Shown here: positions 8,782 through 17,099 of the stretch, piece by piece
Layout: each line of letters starts with the position of its first letter
Position numbering within the stretch: the stretch's first letter is position 1
DNA from: Mobilicoccus sp032056465
Lineage (GTDB): Bacteria > Actinomycetota > Actinomycetes > Actinomycetales > Dermatophilaceae
Direction: 5' to 3' (one strand)
Assembly: GCF_032056465.1 (NCBI RefSeq)
Contig: NZ_DAMBCL010000013.1
DNA: 64,000 bases
Made by a program: the position numbers and the translations under genes
The notes under the pieces: model-generated
Seen by the model: only the letters and a program-made list of their open reading frames with translations
What the model was told of the DNA's origin: nothing
Database searches by the model: none

Positions 8782-10428
8782 TCACAGCGTGGCCTCCGCG
8801 ATCGGGCCCAGGGCGAGGGCGGGGAAGAACGTCAGCCCGGCGATGATGACGGCGATGCCGACGAGAAGACCGGCGAAGACCGGCGTGTGGGTGGGCATCG
8901 TCCCGGCGGTGACGGCGCGGCGGGGCTGCGCGGCGAGCGACCCGGCGAGCGCGAGGGCGAGCGTGATCGGCAGCAGGCGCCCGACGAACATCGCGAACGC
9001 GATCGTGAGGTTGTACCACGGCGTGTCGGCCGCGAGGCCGGCGAAGGCGCTGCCGTTGTTGTTCGCGCCGGAGGTGTAGGCGTACATGATCTCCGAGAGC
9101 CCGTGGGGGCCGGAGTTCGTCAGCGACGCCAGCGCGTTCGGCAGGACGACGGAGATGCCGGTGCCGGCGAGCACGAGGGCGGGCATGACGAGGATGAACA
9201 GCGCGGCGCACGTGATCTCACGGCGGCCGATCTGCTTGCCGAGCAGCTCGGGGGTGCGGCCCACCATGAGCCCGGCGACGAAGACCGTGATGACGACGAT
9301 GATGAGCGCGCTGTACAGGCCGGTTCCCACGCCGCCGGGGCTGATCTCGCCCAGCAGCATGTTGAGCATGTACATGCCGCCGCCGAGCGGGGAGTAGGAG
9401 TCGTGCATCGAGTTCACCGCACCGGTGGAGGTCCCCGTCGTCGCGGTGCCGAAGATCACCGAGGCCGGGATGCCGAAACGCAGCTCCTTGCCCTCGAGTG
9501 CGCCCTGGGGGGTGCCGGCGAGCGCGAGTTCGGAGCTGAGGGTGACCAGCCAGGCACCGGTGAACAGCGTGCCCATGAGGGCGAGCACGGTCCAGCCCTG
9601 GCGACGGTCGCCGACGAGCAGACCGTAGGTCCGCGGCAGGGCGAACGGGATGATCAGCACGAGGAGGATCTCGATGACGTTGGTCGTCGGGTTGGGGTTC
9701 TCGAAGGGATGCGCGGAGTTCGCGTTGAAGAACCCGCCGCCGTTGGTGCCGAGGAGCTTGATGACCTCCTGGCTCGCGACCGGGCCGCCCTGGAGGATCT
9801 GCTGACCTCCGGTGACCGTGGAGATGAGGCGTGGTTCGGCGAGGTTCTGGATGACGCCGCCGAAGAGCAGGAGCAGGGCACCGACGAAGGCCAACGGCAG
9901 GAGAACCCGCAGGCATCCGCGCACGAGGTCGACCCAGAAGTTGCCGATGCGGTCGGTGCCGTGCCGGGCGATCCCCCGCACGAGCGCGATGGCGACGGCG
10001 AGGCCGACGGCGGCGGAGACGAAGTTCTGGACAGTGAGACCGAGCATCTGCACGAGGTGGGTGGCCCCCGACTCCCCGCCGTAGCTCTGCCAGTTCGTGT
10101 TGGTGACGAACGAGACGGCGGTGTTGAGCGCGCCGTCGACGCTCTGGTGGCGGTCGTTCGCGAACGGGAGCACGTCCTGGGCGAGGATGAGCACCCACAG
10201 TCCGAGGACGCTGACGACCGAGAACGCGACCACGCTCACCGCGTAGACGCTCCATCGCTGCTCGGAGTCCGGATCGACACCGACGAGGCGGTAGAGGCCG
10301 CGTTCCACGCGCAGGTGCTTCGGGGTCGTGAACACGTGCGCGAGGTAGGCGCCGAGCGGGGCGTGAGTGAGCGCGAGGATGGCGGCGACGAGACCGAACG
10401 TCGCGACGGCGGCGGCGACGTCGCTCAT
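8782..10428 (-). CDS. kdpA: KdpA, K+-binding and translocating subunit
   Basis: A 548-residue, ten-helix membrane protein related to potassium channels, forming the K+ selectivity filter of KdpFABC. Filter-region signatures are visible: FVTNTNWQSYGGESG, NGGGFFNANSAHPFENP, FGTATTGTSTGAVNSMHDS and YTSGANNNGSAFAGL. The ATG overlaps the kdpF stop by one base (TGATG), which fixes the start; the upstream frame extension is basic, non-membrane sequence read through kdpF. Only 26 nt separate it from kdpB. Confidence 0.97.
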   Translation of the reverse strand: MSDVAAAVATFGLVAAILALTHAPLGAYLAHVFTTPKHLRVERGLYRLVGVDPDSEQRWSVYAVSVVAFSVVSVLGLWVLILAQDVLPFANDRHQSVDGALNTAVSFVTNTNWQSYGGESGATHLVQMLGLTVQNFVSAAVGLAVAIALVRGIARHGTDRIGNFWVDLVRGCLRVLLPLAFVGALLLLFGGVIQNLAEPRLISTVTGGQQILQGGPVASQEVIKLLGTNGGGFFNANSAHPFENPNPTTNVIEILLVLIIPFALPRTYGLLVGDRRQGWTVLALMGTLFTGAWLVTLSSELALAGTPQGALEGKELRFGIPASVIFGTATTGTSTGAVNSMHDSYSPLGGGMYMLNMLLGEISPGGVGTGLYSALIIVVITVFVAGLMVGRTPELLGKQIGRREITCAALFILVMPALVLAGTGISVVLPNALASLTNSGPHGLSEIMYAYTSGANNNGSAFAGLAADTPWYNLTIAFAMFVGRLLPITLALALAGSLAAQPRRAVTAGTMPTHTPVFAGLLVGIAVIIAGLTFFPALALGPIAEATL

Positions 10429-10514
10429 CAGAACCGCTCCGGCCGGAGGAGCACGTAGACGAGATAGACGATGAGGGCGAGCGCGGTGAAGCCCGCGACG
10501 AGTTGTTCGATCAC
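10428..10514 (-). CDS. kdpF: KdpF, small accessory subunit of the Kdp ATPase
   Basis: A 28-residue gene. Read on the minus strand from the GTG at 10514, the peptide starts V-I-E-Q-L-V, has a single hydrophobic helix with LIVYLVYVLLRPERF at its end, and stops in TGATG, sharing one base with the kdpA start. The length, the one membrane helix and the C-terminal 'LLRPERF' are those of KdpF, which sits between KdpA and KdpB as a lipid-like stabiliser. Position directly before kdpA confirms it. The Shine-Dalgarno sequence is weak (TGGCGG). Confidence 0.92.
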   Translation of the reverse strand: MIEQLVAGFTALALIVYLVYVLLRPERF

Positions 10515-10573
10515 GCCGCCAGTCAAGGCCCGATCGGCGGGGCCGCGGACTGCGTTGACGGGCGATTGATGCG

Positions 10574-10594
10574 TCTTGACGCCTTCTTGACGCC
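10574..10594 (-). promoter_or_regulatory. Direct repeat upstream of kdpF, candidate KdpE-binding site
   Basis: TCTTGACGCC occurs at 10574-10583 and again at 10585-10594, exactly 11 bp apart. On the minus strand this is two copies of GGCGTCAAGA on the same helix face, 60-80 nt before the kdpF start. OmpR-family regulators bind head-to-tail repeats at this period. A weaker third relative (GTTGACGGG) lies nearer the gene at about 10554-10562. The role is inferred from spacing and place only. Confidence 0.5.
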
Positions 10595-10620
10595 GCCACT
10601 CACGGGGGCGTCGTCACTCG

Positions 10621-11103
10621 TCACCCGCGCGACATCGTCTCCGGCATCCGCACGGCGACGACGCGGCCCCTGGCGACGGTGACGCCGTCGGCCGTGAGGC
10701 TCTCCTCGACGACGACCTTCTTCGCCGTGACCTCGGCGATCGTGCCGCGCACCTCGAGCGGCACGCCCAGTGGCGTGGGGGCGAGGAAGTCGACGGTGAG
10801 GTTGGCGGTCACGTACCGGAGCGGCGGCTCGGTGCCGGGCTCCCAGTCCTGCGCCCGATACCCGGCGAGGGCCGCCGAGCCGGTGCCGTGGCAGTCCAGC
10901 AGGGAGGCGACGAGTCCGCCGTAGACGTAGCCCGGGATCGCGGTGTGCTCGGGTCGAGGCGTGAACACCGACACGGTCTCCTGCCCGTCCCACCGGGTCT
11001 TGAGCTGCAGTCCGTCCTCGTTGAGCCTGCCGCAGCCGTAGCAGTGCGCGACGTCCTCGGGATAGACGTCCTGGACGGCGATGCCCTCGAGGTCTGCGCT
11101 CAT
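10621..11103 (-). CDS. PaaI/YigI-type hotdog thioesterase
   Basis: A 160-residue single-hotdog protein of the PaaI-like acyl-CoA thioesterase superfamily. The core motif is GYVYGGLVASLLDCHGTGSA (about 56-75), where the Gly-Gly pair and acidic residue mark the active-site helix; strands with VTANLTVDFLAPTPLG follow. An N-terminal CYGCG pair of cysteines (about 20-24) is common in this subgroup. The substrate cannot be predicted. Its ATG overlaps the stop of the glycosyltransferase gene by 4 nt (ATGA), so the two are co-translated. It lies 106 bp upstream of kdpF on the same strand, separated from it by the kdp regulatory region. Confidence 0.8.
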   Translation of the reverse strand: MSADLEGIAVQDVYPEDVAHCYGCGRLNEDGLQLKTRWDGQETVSVFTPRPEHTAIPGYVYGGLVASLLDCHGTGSAALAGYRAQDWEPGTEPPLRYVTANLTVDFLAPTPLGVPLEVRGTIAEVTAKKVVVEESLTADGVTVARGRVVAVRMPETMSRG

Positions 11104-12335
11104 GACGCGAGCCTAGTTCCTCGTCGCCTGACGACGGCCAGCAACGACCGCATCCATCGCGGCCTCGCCGAGCCCGACCGGCGGAGGAGCACGAGGCGCG
11201 CGCGGGCGCGGCGCGAGGGGACGAGCAGGACACTCATCCAGACCCCTTGCGCGGCGCGTTGCCAGCAGGGCATGTTCGCTCGCGACAACCGGCGGAGGTA
11301 GCGGACGAGTCGGGCGACGTCGGGTGCCCGCCGCACGAGGCCCCCGTGGATGAGTCGCCGTTCGAGGAGGAACACGGGCTCGTCGGGGGCGTAGGGCGGC
11401 GCGGGGTGCCCCATGAGGCGGGCCGCGACCTCCCAGTTGCGTTCGAACTCGACGATCTCCCTCTCGGCCTGGGCCGGGGTCGGAGCGACCTGGGTGTTGC
11501 TGAGGCTCACGCCGTGGACGCGGTACCCCGCGAGCGGCTCCTCGATCGTCACGACCTCACCGAGGTAGGGCATGACCGCGCACCCCGCTCCGTCGAGCGG
11601 CAGACGCGGGTCCTCGTGCTCGAGCGAGAGCCCCCGCAGTGTCGCCGTGTCGAAGACGTTGCCCGAGGTGGGCGGGCATTGGTAGAACCCGACGACGCGG
11701 TTGTCCTCCCGCATCGCCGCGACGTCGTAGCCGGCCGCGAAGCTCGGGAACACGGAGTCGTTGAGCTCGCCCGTCGCGTCGAGGCCCGCGAGCGCGAACT
11801 GCACCTTGACGGGCCGCTCGGAGAGTGCCGGCGTCACCGTCTCCACCAGGGTCGGGAACGCGACGTCATCGGCGTCGAGGACGTGCACGTAGTCGGCCCG
11901 CACCCTCGCCAGCCCGGCGAGACTCGCGCCGAGGTGTCCGCGGTTCTCCTGTTCGACGATCTCCACCTGGTCCGCGTAGCGCCTGATGATCTCGAGCGAC
12001 CCGTCCTGCGAGCCGTCGTCGACGACGACGACCTGGGCGTAGGGCTGGGTCTGGGAGAGGAGCGATTCGATCGCGTCGCCGATGAACGCGGCGTAGTCGA
12101 AGCAGGGGACGACGGCGGCGATCGAGGGCGCGGCGCGCGGCCCGACACGGTCGACGTCGTCACGACGACCGTCGCGACGGACGAGGTCTCGCTGATCGCG
12201 GTCTCGAGGGTCGCGGTCGCGAGGGTCGCGGTCGCCGGACTCGCGGTCGGCGGGGAGGGCGCCGAGGACCGCCCGGGCCGCCGGATGCGGCGGCAGGGTC
12301 GGCACTCGGCGAGGAGGCGGGGGCTGGGCGGTCAC
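11100..12335 (-). CDS. Family 2 glycosyltransferase with a charged repeat linker
   Basis: A 411-residue GT-A fold glycosyltransferase. The catalytic domain starts near residue 70: AAVVPCFDYAAFIGDAIESL, then VVVDDGSQDGS with the UDP-sugar-binding Asp, and a DXD-like HVLDADDV around 150. The C-terminal third is basic. Residues ~29-48 are four pentapeptide repeats (DRESG, DRDPR, DRDPR, DRDQR) from a 15-bp tandem DNA repeat. The GTG start is supported by GGAG 6 nt upstream (CACGGAGCCCA-GTG). No membrane helix was seen, so it is probably cytoplasmic or membrane-associated. The sugar and acceptor are unknown; it is coupled to a thioesterase gene downstream. Confidence 0.85.
   Translation of the reverse strand: MTAQPPPPRRVPTLPPHPAARAVLGALPADRESGDRDPRDRDPRDRDQRDLVRRDGRRDDVDRVGPRAAPSIAAVVPCFDYAAFIGDAIESLLSQTQPYAQVVVVDDGSQDGSLEIIRRYADQVEIVEQENRGHLGASLAGLARVRADYVHVLDADDVAFPTLVETVTPALSERPVKVQFALAGLDATGELNDSVFPSFAAGYDVAAMREDNRVVGFYQCPPTSGNVFDTATLRGLSLEHEDPRLPLDGAGCAVMPYLGEVVTIEEPLAGYRVHGVSLSNTQVAPTPAQAEREIVEFERNWEVAARLMGHPAPPYAPDEPVFLLERRLIHGGLVRRAPDVARLVRYLRRLSRANMPCWQRAAQGVWMSVLLVPSRRARARLVLLRRSGSARPRWMRSLLAVVRRRGTRLAS
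12190..12249 (-). repeat. 15-bp tandem repeat, 4 units, in the glycosyltransferase gene
   Basis: Two perfect units (12205-12219 and 12220-12234, cgagggtcgcggtcg) are flanked by two diverged ones (12190-12204, 12235-12249). In frame on the minus strand they encode (D-R-x-x-x)4. The unit is a multiple of 3, so gain or loss changes the linker length without a frameshift. Confidence 0.85.
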
Positions 12336-12443
12336 TGGGCTCCGTGGCAGGCGAGGAATGAGTCACCCTCACCCTACGTCAGAGTTCACTCCAGGCCCCC
12401 ACCTCTCGACCCGAATCGACGGCCACAGAACAGGATTCGCGAC

Positions 12444-14060
12444 TCAGCGACCCTGTTCGCGGGCCGTCACGCTCGCGTCGTCGCTCTCCTCCCCCACGCC
12501 GAGGTGGTCGAGCCGGCCGGCCTTGCGGTCGGCGAGGTAGAGGCGCATCTCCTCGCGGATCTTGGGCAGGAGGAAGGCCACGCCGAGGAGGTTGATGAAC
12601 CCGCAGACGAACAGGAAGGAGTCGGCGATCGTGATGACCTGGGTGAGGTTGAGGACGGCACCCGCGGTCGTGAAGCCGCAGAAGATGAGGCGGTAGATCA
12701 TGTCGCCGACCCTGCTGCGGCCGACCATGTAGTGCCAGGCCTTCTCGCCGTAGTACGCCCACGTGATGCAGGTGGAGAAGGCGAAGAGGAACACGGCCAC
12801 CATGAGCACGTAGTCCCATGCGGGCAGGACGGTCGCGAACGCCTCGGCCGTGATCGTGACGCCACCGGGAGCCGGAGCCTCGCCTCCGGTCGCCGCGGCC
12901 TCGGCCACCTGCGCACGCAGGCTCGTGTACGACTGCGGCGCGGCGATGACGATCGTGAGCGCCGTCATCGTGCAGATGACGACCGTGTCGATGAACGGCT
13001 CGAGCAGGGCGACGAAGCCCTCGGAGACGGGGCGACGGGTCTTGACCGCGGAGTGCGCGATGGGCGCGGACCCGAGACCGGCCTCGTTCGAGAAGGCCGC
13101 CCGCTGGAAACCGATGATGAGCGCGCCGACGACACCGCCGATGACACCGTCGGGGCTGAACGCGCCGTCGATGATCTCGCCGAAGGCGGCCGGCACGTGG
13201 TCGATGTTGACCGCGATGACGACGAGACAGGACAGCAGGTAGATGATCCCCATCGCCGGCACGAGGCGGCCCGTCACCCGGCCGATGGACTTGACCCCGC
13301 CGATGATGACGATGGCGATGCCGGTCGCGAGCAGGACGCCGAAGATGAGGGCGGCGCCGGGCCCGCCGAGCGGCCCCTCCTCACCACCCAGGGTGTCGCG
13401 GACGATCGTGTACGTCTGGTTGGACTGGAACATGTTCCCGCCCGCGACGCCGAAGAAGAAGATCGCGAGGCCGAACATCCACGTGAGCACCCGGGCCGGG
13501 ATCCTGCCGAACCGGGAGAACGCGACCGGGAGGTACTGGAACGCGCCGCCGGAGACGGTCCCGTCCTCGTGGATCGTGCGGTACTTGACGCCGAGGGTGC
13601 ACTCGGCGAACTTCGTCGCCATGCCGAGGAGACCGGCGAGGATCATCCAGAACGTCGCACCGGGCCCTCCCATCGTCACCGCGACCGCGACACCGGCGAT
13701 GTTGCCGAGGCCGACGGTGCCGGAGACGGCCGACGAGAGCGCCTGGAAGTGGCTGATCTCGCCCGGATCGTCCTCGTGGGAGTACGTGCCGCGGACGACG
13801 TCGAAGGAGGTCTTCAGACCCCGTACCTGGATGAAGCCGAGGTAGACGGTGATGATGGCGGCCCAGGAGACGAGCCAGATGACGACGAACGGGAGATCGG
13901 CGAGCGGGCCGGGCAGGGGCAGGGTGAAGAAGACGATGGGCTCGATCCACGAGGCGAACGGCGCGGCGGCCGCATCGATCGCCTGCTCGATCTGATGGAG
14001 GATCCCCTCGAGACCGCTGGGGTCACCGGCGGCGAGGCGCGAGGTGGGTGCGGATGTCAT
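12444..14060 (-). CDS. Alanine/glycine:cation symporter (AGCS family)
   Basis: A 538-residue sodium- or proton-coupled amino-acid symporter with about 11 membrane helices. Family signatures are AVSGTVGLGNIAGVAVAVT (substrate and ion site in the broken helix), GPGATFWMILAGLLGMATKFAE and GFQRAAFSNEAGLGSAPIAHS. The N-terminal ~45 residues are an amphipathic, non-conserved extension. The C-terminus is charged and cytoplasmic. It probably imports D/L-alanine or glycine. It is monocistronic, divergent from valS across 221 bp. Confidence 0.93.
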   Translation of the reverse strand: MTSAPTSRLAAGDPSGLEGILHQIEQAIDAAAAPFASWIEPIVFFTLPLPGPLADLPFVVIWLVSWAAIITVYLGFIQVRGLKTSFDVVRGTYSHEDDPGEISHFQALSSAVSGTVGLGNIAGVAVAVTMGGPGATFWMILAGLLGMATKFAECTLGVKYRTIHEDGTVSGGAFQYLPVAFSRFGRIPARVLTWMFGLAIFFFGVAGGNMFQSNQTYTIVRDTLGGEEGPLGGPGAALIFGVLLATGIAIVIIGGVKSIGRVTGRLVPAMGIIYLLSCLVVIAVNIDHVPAAFGEIIDGAFSPDGVIGGVVGALIIGFQRAAFSNEAGLGSAPIAHSAVKTRRPVSEGFVALLEPFIDTVVICTMTALTIVIAAPQSYTSLRAQVAEAAATGGEAPAPGGVTITAEAFATVLPAWDYVLMVAVFLFAFSTCITWAYYGEKAWHYMVGRSRVGDMIYRLIFCGFTTAGAVLNLTQVITIADSFLFVCGFINLLGVAFLLPKIREEMRLYLADRKAGRLDHLGVGEESDDASVTAREQGR

Positions 14061-14281
14061 GTCGGGAGGTAATCAGCAGGGGGCGCCCGTCATGTCACCT
14101 GACGAGATCGACCCGGCGAAACGCCCATTTCGGACGACGAGCGGCGCTCGTGGCGCGAGGAACGGCAGGGTCTCTCACATCATGAGACGACGCGGCGGCG
14201 GGCACCCCCACGGCGACGCAACCCCCGCCGCGCGGCCGCTCGACCGCCGGTCGATCGGGCCATCACCGCCGACATGGAACA

Positions 14282-16993
14282 ATGACGCCCATGACGGAAA
14301 GCCCCCAGCAGCCCACCCCATCGGCGATCCCCGACAAGCCGTCGGTCGACGGTCTCGAGGAGCGGTGGGTCGGCGTCTGGGAGCAGCAGCGCACCTACGC
14401 CTTCGATCGTGGACGCGCCCTTCGCCTGCCCCGTGATCAGGTGTACGCGATCGACACCCCGCCGCCCACCGCGAGTGGATCTCTGCACGTCGGTCACGTG
14501 TTCTCCTACACCCACACCGATTGCGTGGCGCGCTACCAGCGCATGCGCGGACGTGAGGTCTTCTACCCGATGGGCTGGGACGACAACGGCCTGCCCACCG
14601 AGAAGCGCGTGCAGAACTACTACGGCGTCCGGGGCGACGCCTCGGTGCCCTACGCGCCGAACTACGAGCCGCGGTACCGCGGCGACATGCCCGCGAAGGA
14701 CGTCAAGGACGCCTCCAAGCAGGAGCCCGTGAGCCGCGCGACGTTCATCGAACTGTGCGACGAGCGCACCGTCGAGGACGAGAAGGCGTTCGAGCGCCTG
14801 TGGCGCCGCCTCGGCCTCTCGGTGGACTGGGCGATCAGCTACCGCACGATCGAGGACCGCAGCCGCGCCGTGAGCCAGCAGGCCTTCCTCGACCATCTCG
14901 CGGCCGGCACGGCCTACCAGTCCGAGGCGCCCGGGCTCTGGGACATCACCTACCAGACCGCCGTGGCCCAGGCCGAGCTCGAGGCGCGCGACTATCCCGG
15001 TCACTACCACCGCGTCGCGTTCCATCGTGTCGAGGAGGACGGTTCGCGCGGCGAGCCCGTCCACATCGAGACGACGCGCCCCGAGCTGCTTCCGAGCTGC
15101 GTCGCCCTCATCGCCCACCCCGACGACGAGCGGTACCAGGGGCTGTTCGGCACGCACGTGACGAGCCCGGTGTTCGGGGTGGAGGTGCCCGTCCTCGCCC
15201 ACCCCGACGCGGAGATGGACAAGGGCGCCGGCATCGCGATGTGCTGCACGTTCGGTGACCTCACCGACGTCACGTGGTGGCGGGAGCTCCAGCTCCCCCT
15301 GCGTTCGCTCGTGGGCCGCACCGGCCGCATGCTCGCCGAGACCCCCGAGTGGCTGAGCGGCGAGGGCGCGACGTTCTACGCCGAGCACGTGGCCGGCCAG
15401 AGCACGTTCGGTGCCCGCAAGGCCGTCGTCGAGGCGCTGCGCGACTCGGGCGAGATGGACGGCGAACCCACCGCCACCCAGCGCAAGGCCAACTTCTACG
15501 AGCGGGGCGACAAGCCGCTGGAGATCGTCACGAGCCGACAGTGGTACATCCGCAACGGCGGCCGCGACGCCGACCTGCGCGAGGCCCTCATCGAGCGCGG
15601 CACGCAGATCGCCTTCCACCCGGACTTCATGCGGGTGCGGTACGAGAACTGGGTCGGCGGCCTCAACGGCGACTGGCTCATCAGCCGTCAGCGCTTCTTC
15701 GGTGTCCCGATCCCCCTCTGGTACCCGGTCGACGAGCACGGCGAAATCGACTACTCCTCCCCTCTCACGCCCGCGACCGAGTCGCTGCCGATCGATCCCG
15801 CCGCCGATGTGCCCTCGGGTTACGAGGAGGCTCAACGGGGTGAGCCGGGCGGTTTCGTCGGTGACCCCGACGTCATGGACACGTGGGCGACGTCCTCCCT
15901 CACCCCACAGCTCACGACCGGTTGGGGGTCGCACGAGGGGGACGACGAGCTCTTCGCCCACCTCTTCCCCATGGATCTGCGTCCTCAGGGGCAGGACATC
16001 ATCCGCACGTGGCTGTTCTCCACGGTCGTGCGCGCCCACCACCTCCACGACGAGGTGCCGTGGCGGCACGCCGCGATCTCGGGGTGGATCCTCGACCCCG
16101 ACCGCAAGAAGATGAGCAAGTCCAAGGGCAACGCCGAGACCCCCGAGGGCCTGCTCGAGCAGCACGGTTCCGACGCCGTGCGCTACTGGGCGGCCTCGGC
16201 GCGCCTCGGCACCGACGCCGCGTTCGACACCGGCCAGATGAAGGTCGGCCGTCGCCTCGCGATGAAGGTGCTCAACGCGAGCAAGTTCGTCCTCGGCTTC
16301 GACGCCCCGACCGGAGAGGCCCCCGAGGGCGCGGCCTCGGAGACGTCGGCGCTGCTCCCACTCGTCACCGAGCCGCTGGACCGGGCGATGCTCACCACGC
16401 TCGCGCGCGTGGTGGAGCAGGCCACGGCGGGGTACGAGAACTACGACCACACCCGGGCTCTCGAGGTCGCCGAGTCGTTCTTCTGGACGTTCTGCGACGA
16501 CTACCTCGAACTCGTCAAGGCGCGGGCCTACGGTGACGACGCCGACGAACCCGGTGCGACGACGACGAGCGCCCGCGCGGCCCTGCGCATCGCGCTCGAC
16601 GTGCTTCTGCGCCTGCTCGCGCCGGTGCTGCCGTTCGCGACCGAGGAGGTCTGGAGCTGGTGGCGCACCGGATCCGTCCACCGGGCCACGTGGCCGGAGG
16701 CCGACGAGTGCCGGCCGAGCGAGGCCGGCGACCCGGCGATGCTCGACGCCGTCGGGCAGGCGCTCGGCGGGGTGCGCCGCGCGAAGTCCGACGCCAAGGT
16801 CGGCATGCGGGCGACGGTGTCGTCGGTGACGATCGCCGGTCCGGAGGCCGCGGTCGCCGCGATCCGAGACGCCGAGACCGATCTCCGCGCCGCGGGACGC
16901 ATCGACGGCGAGATCACCTACGCGGCCGCCGACCAGGTCGCGGTGCGTGACGCCGATCTCGTCCCACCGCCTCCGAGGACGCCGACGAGCTGA
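14282..16993 (+). CDS. valS: Valyl-tRNA synthetase
   Basis: A 903-residue class Ia synthetase that charges tRNA-Val. The HIGH-type signature is PPTASGSLHVGHVFSYTHTD (about 60-79), the editing (CP1) domain follows with ETTRPELLPSCVALI, and KMSKSKGN (about 613-620) closes the catalytic site. The anticodon-binding alpha-helical bundle follows; the long C-terminal coiled-coil of E. coli ValS is largely missing, as in the shorter bacterial subtype. The ATG at 14282 is taken, but a second ATG at 14291 is 7 nt after a weak AACAAT -10-like box, so a leaderless start there is possible. No T-box leader was recognised. Confidence 0.96.
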   Translation: MTPMTESPQQPTPSAIPDKPSVDGLEERWVGVWEQQRTYAFDRGRALRLPRDQVYAIDTPPPTASGSLHVGHVFSYTHTDCVARYQRMRGREVFYPMGWDDNGLPTEKRVQNYYGVRGDASVPYAPNYEPRYRGDMPAKDVKDASKQEPVSRATFIELCDERTVEDEKAFERLWRRLGLSVDWAISYRTIEDRSRAVSQQAFLDHLAAGTAYQSEAPGLWDITYQTAVAQAELEARDYPGHYHRVAFHRVEEDGSRGEPVHIETTRPELLPSCVALIAHPDDERYQGLFGTHVTSPVFGVEVPVLAHPDAEMDKGAGIAMCCTFGDLTDVTWWRELQLPLRSLVGRTGRMLAETPEWLSGEGATFYAEHVAGQSTFGARKAVVEALRDSGEMDGEPTATQRKANFYERGDKPLEIVTSRQWYIRNGGRDADLREALIERGTQIAFHPDFMRVRYENWVGGLNGDWLISRQRFFGVPIPLWYPVDEHGEIDYSSPLTPATESLPIDPAADVPSGYEEAQRGEPGGFVGDPDVMDTWATSSLTPQLTTGWGSHEGDDELFAHLFPMDLRPQGQDIIRTWLFSTVVRAHHLHDEVPWRHAAISGWILDPDRKKMSKSKGNAETPEGLLEQHGSDAVRYWAASARLGTDAAFDTGQMKVGRRLAMKVLNASKFVLGFDAPTGEAPEGAASETSALLPLVTEPLDRAMLTTLARVVEQATAGYENYDHTRALEVAESFFWTFCDDYLELVKARAYGDDADEPGATTTSARAALRIALDVLLRLLAPVLPFATEEVWSWWRTGSVHRATWPEADECRPSEAGDPAMLDAVGQALGGVRRAKSDAKVGMRATVSSVTIAGPEAAVAAIRDAETDLRAAGRIDGEITYAAADQVAVRDADLVPPPPRTPTS

Positions 16994-17099
16994 CCCGTCG
17001 CCCGTCGGCGGAGCGGCCCCGGGAGCAACCGGATGACGTCATCGGCCTCCCCGTGGGCGATCTCCTCGTGGGCGGTCCCCTCGTGCGTGATCGCCTCGG

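Noticed and set aside
14061..14281. T-box riboswitch before valS
   Set aside because: No T-box sequence or specifier stem; only a short GTCTC/GAGAC repeat was found.
14180..16681. 833-codon open frame on the minus strand opposite valS
   Set aside because: Antisense frame kept open by G+C bias; composition is Arg/Gly/Val/Asp-rich without any domain, and the valS motifs on the plus strand are decisive.
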